Positions 23,722 through 32,512 are shown, counted from the stretch's first letter. The stretch: DNA of 64,000 bases from Caulobacteraceae bacterium UBA3198 (GCA_002363865.1 DEWY01000004.1:1-64000), one strand, 5' to 3'. Notes: generated by a model not told the origin, from the letters alone. A program made the numbers and translations.

Positions 23722-25287
23722 ATGGACGGGGCGAGGCCAGACAGGCAGGACGAGGGGGGCGCGCGCCTGACGGCGCTCAGCCCCGGCATGGCCATCCCCT
23801 ATGGCGGCGATCGTCTGGCGGTGGTGGATGAGGCCCTGGCCGCCCGGTTCCAGGCCGGCGACCGGCTGATCATCCTGCAGGACACCGGCGACCTGTTGCA
23901 TGTCCCGGCCGCCGAACAGGCCATCGCCCACGCCGCCGTCGGGCGGGCCCAGGCCGCCTTCGCCCGCATGGGGGAAATCAGCGACGACCAGATCAGCGCC
24001 TTTTTCGAGGCCTTCGCCGCGCGCCTGGCCACCGACTCCGTCTGGGACGCCATCGCTACGGCCAATAGCGAAGACCTCGCCGCCGCCCAGAGCCGGGGCC
24101 GCTCCACCACGCGGCTCGCCCTGAGCGACCAGATGCGCGAGGACATGATCGCCGGCCTGCGCGCCTGGCGGGACGCCGCCCCGGCCCGCGGCCGGGTGAT
24201 CGACGCCGTTGACCACGACGGCTGGCGGGTGGAGCAGGTGACCGCGCCGCTGGGCGTGGTGGCCTTCGTCTTCGAAGGCCGGCCCAACGTGTTCGCCGAC
24301 GCCACCGGCGTGCTGCGGGCCGGCAACACCGTGGTCTTCCGGATCGGCTCCGACGCCCTGCGCACCGCCCGCGCCATCGTCGAGGGCGCCCTGGATCCGG
24401 CCCTGGACGAGGCCGGCCTGCCCCCCGGCGCGGCGGTGCTGCTGGATTCTGCGGCCCATGCCGCTGGCTGGGCCATGTTCGCCGACTCCCGGCTCGGCCT
24501 TGCCGTGGCCCGGGGCTCAGGCCCGGCGGTCACTCAGCTGGGGGGCGTGGCCCGCCAGGCCGGCGTGCCCGTCAGCCTGCATGGGACCGGCGGCGCCTGG
24601 ATGACGGCCGACGCCGCAGCCAATCCTGAGCGCCTGTTCGCCGCCGTCTTCCATTCCCTGGACCGCAAGGTCTGCAACACGCTCAACGTCTTCTGCGTCA
24701 CCCGCGACGCCGCGCCAGCGCTGATCCCGGTCTTCCTCGCCGCCCTCGACGCCGCCGCCGCCCGCCGCGGCCACGGGGTCAAGCTGCACGTGGTCGAAGG
24801 CGATGAGGCGGTTCTGCCTGCGGAATGGCGCGCCGCGCGGGTTCAGGTGTCCCGCGCCGAAGGCCTGCGGGACGAGGCCAAGGTCGACATCCTGCCGCAG
24901 GCCGATCTGGGCCGCGAATGGGAGTGGGAGGAGACGCCCGAGCTGACCCTGAAGCTGGTGGACGACCTCGACCAGGCCATCAGCCTGTTCAACCACTATA
25001 GCCCGCAGTTCTGCGCCAGCCTGATCAGCGAGGACGCCGAGGCCCAGGCCCGCTTCTACGCCAGCCTCAACGCGCCCTTCGTGGGCGACGGCTTCACCCG
25101 CTGGGTGGACGGCCAGTATGCGCTGAACAAGCCGGAGCTGGGCCTCTCCAACTGGGAGTTCGGTCGCCTGTTCGCCCGGGGGGGCGTGCTGGCCGGCGAC
25201 GGAGTCTTCACCGTCCGGGCCCGGGTGCGCCAGAGCGATATCCACCTGGATCGCGGCGGGGCGCCCACCCCCGCCCGACGCGCCTGA
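23722..25287 (+). CDS. proA: Glutamate-5-semialdehyde dehydrogenase, long divergent form
   Basis: Second step of proline synthesis: NADPH reduction of glutamyl phosphate to glutamate semialdehyde. The 521-aa protein is about 100 residues longer than typical ProA. The aldehyde-dehydrogenase core is recognisable: APLGVVAFVFEGRPNV, AGNTVVFRIGSDAL, the catalytic Cys in RKVCNTLNVFC, and the late FCASLISEDAEAQARF and LGLSNWEFGRL. Residues 1-80 are an extra N-terminal segment containing YGGDRLAVVDEALAARFQAGDRL. Motifs differ from the standard CNA-type active site, so this may be a lineage-specific ProA branch. The position right after proB supports the assignment. Confidence 0.8.
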   Translation: MDGARPDRQDEGGARLTALSPGMAIPYGGDRLAVVDEALAARFQAGDRLIILQDTGDLLHVPAAEQAIAHAAVGRAQAAFARMGEISDDQISAFFEAFAARLATDSVWDAIATANSEDLAAAQSRGRSTTRLALSDQMREDMIAGLRAWRDAAPARGRVIDAVDHDGWRVEQVTAPLGVVAFVFEGRPNVFADATGVLRAGNTVVFRIGSDALRTARAIVEGALDPALDEAGLPPGAAVLLDSAAHAAGWAMFADSRLGLAVARGSGPAVTQLGGVARQAGVPVSLHGTGGAWMTADAAANPERLFAAVFHSLDRKVCNTLNVFCVTRDAAPALIPVFLAALDAAAARRGHGVKLHVVEGDEAVLPAEWRAARVQVSRAEGLRDEAKVDILPQADLGREWEWEETPELTLKLVDDLDQAISLFNHYSPQFCASLISEDAEAQARFYASLNAPFVGDGFTRWVDGQYALNKPELGLSNWEFGRLFARGGVLAGDGVFTVRARVRQSDIHLDRGGAPTPARRA

Positions 25288-25298
25288 GGCCGATCGCC

Positions 25299-25958
25299 AT
25301 GTGGTTCGCCGGTCCCGCCCGCCGACTGCCCGCCGCTGGTCGGCCAGGCGCCCTGCGCCTGGGCTTCCACCTGGAGCCGGGGATGCGGGTGGGGCTGTTC
25401 GGCGGCTCGTTCAATCCGGCCCATGAGGGTCACGCCCATGTGGCCGAGACCGCCCGGCGACGCCTCGGCCTGGACCTGGTGGTCTGGCTGGTCTCCCCGC
25501 AGAACCCCCTGAAGTCGACCCATGAGACCGCGCCCCTGGCCACGCGCATGGCCGGCGCCCAGGCCTTCGCCCGGCAGCGGGGCATGGCCGTCTCCGACGC
25601 CGAGACCCGCCTGGGCTCGCGCTACACCATCGACACGGTCCGGGCGCTCAAGGCGCGGTTTCCGGGGGTCGATTTCGTCTGGATCATGGGCGCCGACAGC
25701 CTGGCGACCTTCCACCGCTGGCGGGGCTGGACCCAGATCATGGCCGAGACGCCCGTGGCGGTGGTGTCGCGGCCCTGGATCTCCCTGAAGAGCCGCACCT
25801 CCCCGGCCGCCAAGCGCTTCGCCCGCCACCGCATCGCCTCGGCCCAGGCCCGCCGCCTGCCGGGACTGAGCCCGCCGGCCTGGGTCTTCCTGCGCGGGCC
25901 GTTGAATTTCCAGTCCTCCACGGCCCTGCGTGAACGGATGCGGCCGACCGACCTGTGA
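25299..25958 (+). CDS. nadD: Nicotinate-nucleotide adenylyltransferase
   Basis: Makes deamido-NAD from nicotinate mononucleotide and ATP. The ATP-binding GLFGGSFNPAHEGHAHV, the mid-protein WIMGADSLATFHRWRGW, and the C-terminal FQSSTALRERMR are all present. From 25299 the protein has 219 aa with an Arg-rich leader of 28 residues, behind a GAGG at 9-nt spacing. An ATG at 25383 (191 aa, GGAG upstream) would give the bare catalytic domain and is an equally possible start. It begins 11 bp after proA and precedes rsfS, a conserved nadD-rsfS-rlmH order. Confidence 0.92.
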   Translation: MWFAGPARRLPAAGRPGALRLGFHLEPGMRVGLFGGSFNPAHEGHAHVAETARRRLGLDLVVWLVSPQNPLKSTHETAPLATRMAGAQAFARQRGMAVSDAETRLGSRYTIDTVRALKARFPGVDFVWIMGADSLATFHRWRGWTQIMAETPVAVVSRPWISLKSRTSPAAKRFARHRIASAQARRLPGLSPPAWVFLRGPLNFQSSTALRERMRPTDL

Positions 25959-25975
25959 CATCTGCACAAGGCCCC

Positions 25976-26004
25976 CTGACCGGGTCGCGTAATCGTGCTA
26001 TGAT
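25976..26004 (+). promoter_or_regulatory. Promoter of the rsfS-rlmH-envC operon
   Basis: CTGACC (25976-25981) and TATGAT (25999-26004) are 17 bp apart, and TG at 25996-25997 makes an extended -10 element. Transcription would start near 26011, about 26 nt before the inferred rsfS start. Confidence 0.6.
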
Positions 26005-26036
26005 GGTCTTTGCGTGGACTTTAGAGGAGTTTCCCG

Positions 26037-26456
26037 CTGAATAGTGAAGCCGCGCAGCGCGCGCAGGACACCGCCGGCTCCGCCGTCGGATCCTCAGACG
26101 TCCAGGCCCGCATCGAGGCCCTGGAGCAACTTATACTGAGCCGCCTCGACGAGGATCAGGCCCAGGACGTGGTGGTCATCGACCTGACGGGTAAGAGCGC
26201 GGTGGCCGATGGGCTGATCGTGGCTTCTGGCCGGTCGCAGCGGCATGTGGGCGCCATCGCCGACCACCTGCTGCGGGCCCTGAAGGAGCATGGCTATGGC
26301 CGCGCCCGGGTCGAGGGCATGCCTCACTGCGACTGGGTGCTGATCGACACGGGCGACATCATCATCCACCTGTTCCGTCCCGAAGTCCGCAGCTTCTACA
26401 ATATCGAGAAGATCTGGTCCCTGGACGCCTCGGGTCACGCCGTCCCCACATCCTGA
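26037..26456 (+). CDS. rsfS: Ribosomal silencing factor RsfS, apparent CTG start
   Basis: RsfS binds L14 and blocks 30S-50S joining when nutrients run low. The conserved core is LILSRLDEDQAQDVVVIDL, GRSQRHVGAIADHLLRAL, HCDWVLIDTGDIIIHLF and FYNIEKIW. The frame is open back to a TAG at 26022 and holds no ATG or TTG before the core. The first GTG (26169) lies inside the first beta strand and would remove about 44 residues including a conserved helix. A CTG at 26037 stands 7 nt after a strong AGAGGAG ribosome site (26023-26029), giving 139 aa. I therefore place the start there; initiation at CTG is rare but known. Confidence 0.85.
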   Translation: MNSEAAQRAQDTAGSAVGSSDVQARIEALEQLILSRLDEDQAQDVVVIDLTGKSAVADGLIVASGRSQRHVGAIADHLLRALKEHGYGRARVEGMPHCDWVLIDTGDIIIHLFRPEVRSFYNIEKIWSLDASGHAVPTS

Positions 26457-26466
26457 CGAGGCGGAC

Positions 26467-26931
26467 TTGCGGGTCGTAATCCTCGCCGTGGGCCGTCTGG
26501 CCCGCGCGCCGGAGACCGAGCTCGTGCGCCTCTATGCCGGTCGCGCCACCGCGGCGGGCCGGGCCCTGGGCCTGGGGCCCGTCGAGATCGTGGAGGTTGA
26601 AGGCCGCAAGCCCGGCAAGGCCGCCGAGGCCGAGGCTCTGCGCCCGCACTTCAAGGACGCCCATGTCCTGGTCTGCGACGAGCGGGGCCAGCCGCGGACC
26701 TCCCGGGCCTTCGCCGAAGAGATCGCCCGCCTGCGCGACGACGGGACCCGACGCCTGGTCCTGGTGATCGGCGGCGCCGACGGCCTCGACCCGGCGCTGA
26801 TGGGCGAAGCCCAGGGCCGGCTGGCCTTCGGGCCCCAGACCTGGCCCCACGCCCTGGTCCGGGCCATGCTGGCCGAGCAGGTCTATCGCGCCGTCACCAT
26901 CCTGGCCGGGAGCCCCTATCACCGTGATTGA
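26467..26931 (+). CDS. rlmH: 23S rRNA pseudouridine-1915 N3-methyltransferase RlmH
   Basis: SPOUT-fold methyltransferase that modifies 23S rRNA helix 69 on assembled 70S ribosomes. The 154-aa protein has VVILAVGRL, LVLVIGGADGLDPALM and the terminal SPYHRD that closes the knot and RNA site. The start is a TTG at 26467 behind GAGGCGG; there is no usable ATG. It follows rsfS by 10 bp and overlaps the envC-like gene by 8 bp, so all three are one transcript. Confidence 0.94.
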   Translation: MRVVILAVGRLARAPETELVRLYAGRATAAGRALGLGPVEIVEVEGRKPGKAAEAEALRPHFKDAHVLVCDERGQPRTSRAFAEEIARLRDDGTRRLVLVIGGADGLDPALMGEAQGRLAFGPQTWPHALVRAMLAEQVYRAVTILAGSPYHRD

Positions 26932-27823
26932 GGCTCGCCCGATCCGTATACGTCCGCTTGCGGCGATGACGCTGGTCCTGGGGCTGTGCGCCACCGGGCT
27001 GGCGGCCGCCCTGGCCGCACCAGCCAGCGAGCTTCGCCTGGAGTCCCTGGACGCCCGCGAGCAGGCGCTGAACGCCGAGCGCGGCGAGAACGACAACCAG
27101 CTCGCCCGCCTGCTCTCGGTGCTGCAGCAGCTGCGCCGCGACCCGCCGCCGGCCCTGCTGGTGAAACCTGACGACGCCCGGGACGCCGTGCGCGCCGCCA
27201 TCCTGGTCAAGGCGATGGCCCCTGAACTGCAGCGCCGCGCCCTGGCCTATGCCGCCCAGGCCACGGACCTGGCGCGCCAGCGGCGTCTGGCGGCCGTGGC
27301 CAGCGAGAGCCTGTTCACCGCCGAGAGCGAGCAGGCCGAGGCCAGGCCGACACCCGAGGCGATCGATCCCAGCGGCGCAGCCTTGAGGGGCTACGCCACG
27401 GCCCCGGCGGAGATCCTGTTTGACGGGCCCCTGCAGGCGCCGGAGGTGCTGTTGCCCCCGGCAGAGGGCCCGGTGACCCACAGGTTTGGCGAGGCTCTGC
27501 ACGGGACGGCGCGCCATCAGGGGCAGACCATCCTCACCGCCCGTGGCGCCCGTGTGCAAAGTCCAGGCGCCGGCCTGGTGCAATATGTCGGACCGGTGCG
27601 CGGATGGGGCGTCATCTTGATCTTAAGGATGGCCGGCGGATACCATCTGGTTCTGGCGGGTCTGGATCGCGTGAGCGTCGAGGTCGGGCAGACAGTCGCG
27701 GCGGGCGCGCCGGTCGGTTGGATGGCCGATGAAGGCGCCTCGCCCTCGGAGCTCTATCTCGAGGTCCGGGAGAAGGGCGCGCCGGTGGATCCGGCGCGTT
27801 GGATAAGAAAAGAGGCGGGCTGA
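26924..27823 (+). CDS. EnvC/LdpF-like murein hydrolase activator (degenerate LytM)
   Basis: A 299-aa exported protein, starting with GTG at 26924. A signal segment (residues 11-32) precedes coiled-coil stretches around residues 36-130 rich in Leu, Glu and Arg, then a C-terminal LytM/M23 fold. The catalytic metal ligands of active M23 enzymes are missing: the HxGxD motif reads HQGQT, the central histidine is absent from LVLAGL, and HLHFE reads ELYLEV. This is the EnvC pattern: a non-catalytic factor that switches on amidases such as AmiC during division; Caulobacter LdpF is the likely relative. It lies directly upstream of ctpA, a conserved order. Confidence 0.85.
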   Translation: MIEARPIRIRPLAAMTLVLGLCATGLAAALAAPASELRLESLDAREQALNAERGENDNQLARLLSVLQQLRRDPPPALLVKPDDARDAVRAAILVKAMAPELQRRALAYAAQATDLARQRRLAAVASESLFTAESEQAEARPTPEAIDPSGAALRGYATAPAEILFDGPLQAPEVLLPPAEGPVTHRFGEALHGTARHQGQTILTARGARVQSPGAGLVQYVGPVRGWGVILILRMAGGYHLVLAGLDRVSVEVGQTVAAGAPVGWMADEGASPSELYLEVREKGAPVDPARWIRKEAG

Positions 27824-27894
27824 CCCGCCCGCAGGGACCGCAGACGCGCAAGCGGCATGAAATCGCCGCAAAGGGAGCCTTAAGGCTAGGGCCA

Positions 27895-29283
27895 ATGAAG
27901 CAGTATCTGATGATCGGCGCGGCGGCCTTCGTCCTTGGGGCGGGCTCCATGGCCTATGTGAGCCAGCAGGCCCAGGCCTCGGCGCAGCAGCCCCAGGCCC
28001 AGACCTATCGCATGCTCGAGCTGTTCGGGGATGTCCTCGATACGGTCGAGCGGCAGTACGTCACCGATGTCGATCAGAGCAAGCTGATCGAGTCGGCCAT
28101 TGACGGCATGCTCACCTCGCTCGATCCGCACTCCGGCTATCTGACCCGGGAGAGCTTCGACGAAATGCGCGACCAGACCCGCGGCGCCTATGGCGGCCTG
28201 GGCATCGAGGTCACCAGCGAAGACGGCGTGGTCAAGGTCATCTCGCCGATGGACGGCACCCCGGCCTTCAAGGCCGGCATCAAGGCCGGCGACTATATCA
28301 CCGCCGTGGACGGGGCCAGCGTCCTGGGCATGACCGTCAGCGAAGCCGTCAAGCAGATGCGCGGCAAGCCCGGCGAGCCGGTGGTCCTGAGCATCGCCCG
28401 GGAGAAGAGCGAACCCTTCGACGTGACGATTGTCCGCGAGGTGATCGAGCCCAAGTCCGCCGTGGCGCGGATGGAGGGCGATTACGGCTTCCTGCGGGTT
28501 TCGGCCTTCAACGAACGAACGACGGACGAGGCCGAGCGGGTCTTCACCGAACTGCGCGCCGCCAATCCGCAGATGAAGGGCCTGATCCTCGACCTGCGTA
28601 ACAATCCCGGCGGCCTGCTTGACCAGGCCGTGGGCCTGTCGGACCTGTTCCTGGAAGGCGGCGAGATCGTCTCCCAGCGGGGCCGCAACGCCCGCGACGT
28701 GGAACGCTACAACGCCCGCCCCGGCGACATCGCCGAGGGTCTGCCGATCGTGGTGCTGATCAATACCGGCTCGGCCTCGGCCGCCGAGATCGTCGCCGGC
28801 GCCCTGCAGGATCGCAAGCGGGCCGAACTGGTCGGCCTGACCAGCTTCGGCAAGGGCTCGGTCCAGACCGTGATCCCGCTGCGGGGCGGCATGGACGGGG
28901 CGCTGAAGCTGACCACGGCCCGCTATTACACGCCCTCGGGCCGCTCCATTCAGCAGACGGGCATCGAGCCTGACCTGGAGGTGGCCGCCAGCCGCGCCGA
29001 GGCCCAGGCCATCGCCAATCGCGCCTTCCAGTTCAGCGAGGCCTCGCTGCGCAACGCCCTGACCGCCGGCGAAGGCCAGGCGCGCCGGGGCGCGCATGAG
29101 CCCGCCGAAGCGCCGCCGGAGTCCTTTGACGAGGAGAAGGACTTCCAACTGGTCCGCGCCCAGGATGTCCTGAAATATGGCTCGGTGGCCGCCACGCCCA
29201 AGTTGCCCAAGCCCGAGGCCCGACTGGCCGAGGTGCTCGGGACCGGCCGCGACAAGGTGGCCACGGCGCCGAAGGTCAACTGA
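27895..29283 (+). CDS. ctpA: Carboxy-terminal processing protease (S41)
   Basis: Periplasmic S41 serine protease. The ATG at 27895 gives 462 aa with an N-terminal signal or anchor (MIGAAAFVLGAGSMAYVS). The order is N-terminal helical region, PDZ domain (residues about 95-175, with GGLGIEVTSEDG and AGIKAGDYITAVDG), then the protease core with LDLRNNPGGLLDQAV, the catalytic Ser in TGSASAAEIVAGAL and the Lys in SFGKGSVQ. CtpA-type enzymes trim cell-wall hydrolases and lipoproteins, which fits the upstream EnvC-like gene. Confidence 0.94.
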   Translation: MKQYLMIGAAAFVLGAGSMAYVSQQAQASAQQPQAQTYRMLELFGDVLDTVERQYVTDVDQSKLIESAIDGMLTSLDPHSGYLTRESFDEMRDQTRGAYGGLGIEVTSEDGVVKVISPMDGTPAFKAGIKAGDYITAVDGASVLGMTVSEAVKQMRGKPGEPVVLSIAREKSEPFDVTIVREVIEPKSAVARMEGDYGFLRVSAFNERTTDEAERVFTELRAANPQMKGLILDLRNNPGGLLDQAVGLSDLFLEGGEIVSQRGRNARDVERYNARPGDIAEGLPIVVLINTGSASAAEIVAGALQDRKRAELVGLTSFGKGSVQTVIPLRGGMDGALKLTTARYYTPSGRSIQQTGIEPDLEVAASRAEAQAIANRAFQFSEASLRNALTAGEGQARRGAHEPAEAPPESFDEEKDFQLVRAQDVLKYGSVAATPKLPKPEARLAEVLGTGRDKVATAPKVN

Positions 29284-29388
29284 GTCGCCGCTCCGTGGCC
29301 CTGGCTCCGGAGCGGCTTAAGGCCTTCGTTAACCATGTTCGCGCAGAACCGGGCCTAGGCTGGTCTGCAGGATAGGGTTCGGCGAGCC

Positions 29389-30546
29389 ATGGCGATGTTT
29401 TCAAAGAAGAGCCTGACGCCGGCCCCGGCGTCCCCCCAGTCCGCGAACGGCGGCGCCCTGGCCCATGTCCGGGCGGCCATCGCCAATCCCTATATCAGCG
29501 CCGGCGGGGCGGCCCTGCTGTTCCTGCTGACCCTGACCGCCCTGGTCATGATCATCGGTGATCCGAAGGCCGGGGCGCCGGTCATTCGCCTGCCCCTGGC
29601 CCAGGCGGTCGTCGCCGCCGCCCCCCCAGGCTGGCGCGAAGCGCTCACCGCCGACGGCTCCGGCCCAGGGATCGTCGAAGAGGTCTTCGAGCTGTCGGAA
29701 TCGCCCATTCCCGAGGCGGAGGCCATGGGCGAGGCGGTCATCACCCTGCCCGGCGCCCAGTCCGGCCGGCGGGTTCAGCCCCTGCCCCCCGCGCCGATCG
29801 CGGGCCTGCACAATCCTGGTCCCAATGGGCCCCTGCCGGTGATCGCCCCCAATGGCCGGACGCCGGCCCAGGCCTACGCCCGGCCGTTCCAAGCCAATGG
29901 CAAGCCCAAGGTCAGCCTGATCGTGGGCGGTCTTGGCCTCAACAGCCGGGCCACCCGCGAGGCGATCGAGTCCCTGCCCGGAGAGATCACCCTGTCCTTC
30001 GTGCCCTATGCCGAGGGGTTGCAGGGCTGGATCGACCTGGCCCGCGAGCATGGCCACGAGGTGCTGCTGGAAACGCCCATGGAGCCTGTGGACTATCCGG
30101 ACAACGACCCGGGTCCCTACACGCTGCTGGCCAGCTCCGGGCCGGCAGAGACCAGCCGCAGGCTCGAGTGGCTGCTCTCGCGGGCCACCGGCTATTTCGG
30201 CCTGACCAACTATCTGGGTTCGCGGTTCCTCGCCTCAGATCCGGCCATGGCGACCTTCACCACAGTTCTGAAATCCCGCGGCCTGGCCTTCATCGACGAC
30301 GGCCAGGCCGCTGGCCGGGGCCTGGGCGTGCCGCGCGCCTCGGCCGGGCGGATCATCGACGACCAACTGTCCAGCGAGGCCATCGACCAGCAGCTGCTGG
30401 CCCTGGAGGCCCAGGCCCTGCAGAACGGCCAGGCCCTGGGGTCGGGCTTCGCCTACCCCCTGACCATCGCCCAGGTGGCCGGCTGGGCGCAGGCCGTGGA
30501 AACTCGAGGCTATCAGCTGGCGCCGGCCTCGGCCCTCACCCGATGA
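29389..30546 (+). CDS. Divergent polysaccharide deacetylase family protein (YibQ-like)
   Basis: A 385-aa membrane-anchored protein. One membrane segment (residues about 38-58, AALLFLLTLTALVMII) is followed by a Pro-rich linker and then a periplasmic NodB-like barrel: KVSLIVGGLGLNSRAT, LPGEITLSFVPYAEGL, HEVLLETPMEP and GYFGLTNYLGSRFL. The divergent family (formerly DUF610) lacks the usual metal triad of active deacetylases. It is found with envC and ctpA in many proteobacteria, as here, suggesting a role in envelope upkeep. It overlaps rppH by 4 bp. The 105-bp gap before it contains a GCCGCTCCG/CGGAGCGGC hairpin just after ctpA. Confidence 0.85.
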   Translation: MAMFSKKSLTPAPASPQSANGGALAHVRAAIANPYISAGGAALLFLLTLTALVMIIGDPKAGAPVIRLPLAQAVVAAAPPGWREALTADGSGPGIVEEVFELSESPIPEAEAMGEAVITLPGAQSGRRVQPLPPAPIAGLHNPGPNGPLPVIAPNGRTPAQAYARPFQANGKPKVSLIVGGLGLNSRATREAIESLPGEITLSFVPYAEGLQGWIDLAREHGHEVLLETPMEPVDYPDNDPGPYTLLASSGPAETSRRLEWLLSRATGYFGLTNYLGSRFLASDPAMATFTTVLKSRGLAFIDDGQAAGRGLGVPRASAGRIIDDQLSSEAIDQQLLALEAQALQNGQALGSGFAYPLTIAQVAGWAQAVETRGYQLAPASALTR

Positions 30547-31040
30547 GCCAAATCCACGAGATCCCGCCCCACCTGGCGCCCTATCGACCCAATGTCGGCG
30601 TCGCCCTGTTCCGCCCCGATGGCCGGGTGTGGATCGGCCGTCGCGCCGGGACGTCTGGCCCGCACAACTGGCAGTTTCCCCAGGGGGGCGTAGATCCCGG
30701 CGAGGATCTGGAGGACGCCGCCCTGCGAGAGCTCGCCGAAGAGACCGGCGTCCGCTCCGTCACCGTGCTTGGCCGCACCGACGGTTGGCTGACCTATGAC
30801 TTCCCGCCGGAGCATGCAGGCTCGTCCATCGGCCGAGCGTGGAAGGGCCAGCGGCAGGTCTGGTTCGCCGTGCGGTTCGACGGGGACGACCAGGAAATCG
30901 ACCTGGAGGCGCATCCGCCGGCCGAATTCGACGCCTGGCGCTGGGGTTTGCTGTCGGAAGCGCCTCAGGTCGTGGCGCCCTTCAAACAGGCCATATACAG
31001 ACAGGTCGTCGACGCCTTCGCGGTGTTCGCCGCCGGCTGA
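30543..31040 (+). CDS. rppH: RNA pyrophosphohydrolase (Nudix)
   Basis: Removes pyrophosphate from 5' ends of mRNA to trigger decay; it may also act on dinucleoside polyphosphates. The 165-aa protein shows YRPNVGVALFRPDGRVWIGRR split around the first strand, WQFPQGGVDPGED, and the complete Nudix box (GX5EX7REUXEEXGU) ending RELAEETGV. The ATG at 30543 overlaps the stop of the upstream gene. It is the last gene of the envC-ctpA-yibQ-rppH group. Confidence 0.93.
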   Translation: MSQIHEIPPHLAPYRPNVGVALFRPDGRVWIGRRAGTSGPHNWQFPQGGVDPGEDLEDAALRELAEETGVRSVTVLGRTDGWLTYDFPPEHAGSSIGRAWKGQRQVWFAVRFDGDDQEIDLEAHPPAEFDAWRWGLLSEAPQVVAPFKQAIYRQVVDAFAVFAAG

Positions 31041-31069
31041 GGCCGGCCCAAGCCGTCCTAGGGAGAATT

Positions 31070-31831
31070 ATGGCCGCACCCGTCATCATGGTGCACGGCG
31101 CCTTCTGTGGCGACTGGACCTTCGAAGGCTTCAAGGCGCCCTTCGCGGCCGCCGGCCATCCTGTGATCCATCCGGCCCTGCGCGGCCATGGCGCGGAGGA
31201 CGCCGCCTCGTCGGTGGTCGGGGTCTCGATGCTCGACTACGCCGCCGACATCGCCGATCTCTGTCGCCGTCAGTCTGAGCCGCCCTTTCTGGTGGGCCAT
31301 TCCATGGGCGGCCTGGTGAGCCTGCTGGCGGCCCGTCGGGCCCCCGTGGCGGGGCTGGTCCTGCTGGCGCCGTCGCCGCCCTGGGGGGTGGCGGGCTGGT
31401 CTCTCGAGGAGGGCGTGACGGCCTTTGGCCTGCATCTGCTCGGGCCCTTCTGGAGCCAGGCCGTCAGCCCGGATCGCAATCTGATGCTGCGCTACAGCCT
31501 CGATCGCCTGCCCGCCGGGGCCCGCCGGCCGATCCTGGAGCGCCTACGCCCCGAGAGCGGGCGGGCGTTATGGGAAACCCTGAACTGGTGGCTCGACCCC
31601 ATGATGACCACCAGCCTGGGCGGACAGACCGCCGCGCCGGCCCTGGTGATGGTGGGCGAGCGCGACGTGGTCCACCCACCGGCGACCGCGCGGTTGACCG
31701 CCGAGCGGATCGGCGGCGAGTTGCAGGTGCTTGAGGGGATGAGCCATTGGCTGCCCGGCGAACCGGGCTGGCGCGCCGTGGCCGATCAGGCCCTCGGCTG
31801 GATGCGGGCCCAGGCCGGCACGGCCGCCTGA
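31070..31831 (+). CDS. Alpha/beta hydrolase
   Basis: A 253-aa cytoplasmic hydrolase. The oxyanion-hole segment is VHGAFCGDWTFEG, the nucleophile is the Ser in LVGHSMGGLVS, the acid is probably the Asp in GERDVVHP, and the His is in GMSHWLPGE. A GGGAGAA ribosome site precedes the ATG at 31070. Substrate is unknown; esterase or lipase-like activity is the family norm. It ends just before a GC-rich hairpin shared with a convergent gene. Confidence 0.85.
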   Translation: MAAPVIMVHGAFCGDWTFEGFKAPFAAAGHPVIHPALRGHGAEDAASSVVGVSMLDYAADIADLCRRQSEPPFLVGHSMGGLVSLLAARRAPVAGLVLLAPSPPWGVAGWSLEEGVTAFGLHLLGPFWSQAVSPDRNLMLRYSLDRLPAGARRPILERLRPESGRALWETLNWWLDPMMTTSLGGQTAAPALVMVGERDVVHPPATARLTAERIGGELQVLEGMSHWLPGEPGWRAVADQALGWMRAQAGTAA

Positions 31832-31838
31832 GGCGGCC

Positions 31839-31871
31839 AGCCCGGCCGGGCGACGGTTCGCCGGCCGGGCT
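31839..31871. terminator. GC-rich hairpin between convergent genes
   Basis: AGCCCGGCCGG and CCGGCCGGGCT form an 11-bp perfect stem around an 11-nt loop. There is no T-run on either side, so it may be a weak bidirectional terminator or an RNA-stabilising end. It lies 8 bp after the hydrolase and 9 bp from the end of the opposing gene. Confidence 0.55.
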
Positions 31872-31879
31872 CTCGGCGT

Positions 31880-32512
31880 TTAGAAGCTGCGCTCGCTGTA
31901 GAGCAGGGTCGCCTGGTCGTAGCGGCGCTCAAGCGGGGTGTCGTCGGGGTTCTTCAGCTGGACGAACACCAGGCCGGTCGATTCCGACTCGGTGAAGTGC
32001 TCCCAGGCCATGGTGACGCGCTTGATGTTGTCCGGGCCGACCGCAAAATCGTTCCGCTGGAGACGCAGCCGCGGCTCCTGCAGGAAGGCCCAGATGTTCA
32101 GGGCCTCGATGATCGGTTGCTCGCCGCCGACGGCGTAGTCGATCTGGACGTTGCAGACATTGTCGTTGGCGCCCTTGGGCAGGACGGAGATCGTGTAGTT
32201 GCGGTCGCCGCCGAGGCCGACCTGGTAGCTGCCCGAGCGCCGGTCGCGGCGCATGCCGAGATCCTTGCTGACCTCTTCGACCGTCTTACCCTCGCGCACC
32301 ATGGGCAGGCAGGCGCGGGTCAGAACCGAAAGCACAGCAGCGCCGTCGCCGGTGGTCGGCAGGGTCGGGGGCGGTTCTGCGGGGGCCGCTGGTGCGGGGG
32401 CCGCCATGGCGGCGGGGGTCGCGGCGTCAGGCGCAGGTTCGGCGGCGTCCTGGGCGAGGGCGGGGCTGGAGAGCCCGGCGATCAGGATAAGGCTGGCGAT
32501 GACGGTGCGCAT
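31880..32512 (-). CDS. Secreted hypothetical protein with an Ala/Pro-rich leader
   Basis: I do not recognise a named family. The 210-aa protein has a clear signal peptide (MRTVIASLILIAGLSSPALA), then about 30 residues of Ala and Pro, then a compact domain with GDGAAVLSVLTRACLPMV, a second Cys in NVCNVQIDY and a closing RYDQATLLYSERSF. The two cysteines could form a disulfide in the periplasm. It is a single gene between the hydrolase and the ATP synthase operon. Confidence 0.75.
   Translation of the reverse strand: MRTVIASLILIAGLSSPALAQDAAEPAPDAATPAAMAAPAPAAPAEPPPTLPTTGDGAAVLSVLTRACLPMVREGKTVEEVSKDLGMRRDRRSGSYQVGLGGDRNYTISVLPKGANDNVCNVQIDYAVGGEQPIIEALNIWAFLQEPRLRLQRNDFAVGPDNIKRVTMAWEHFTESESTGLVFVQLKNPDDTPLERRYDQATLLYSERSF

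Noticed and set aside
29314..29335. TTAA-N8-TTAA resembling a CtrA site before the YibQ-like gene
   Set aside because: The CtrA consensus needs 7 bp between half-sites; here it is 8, and flanking bases do not fit.
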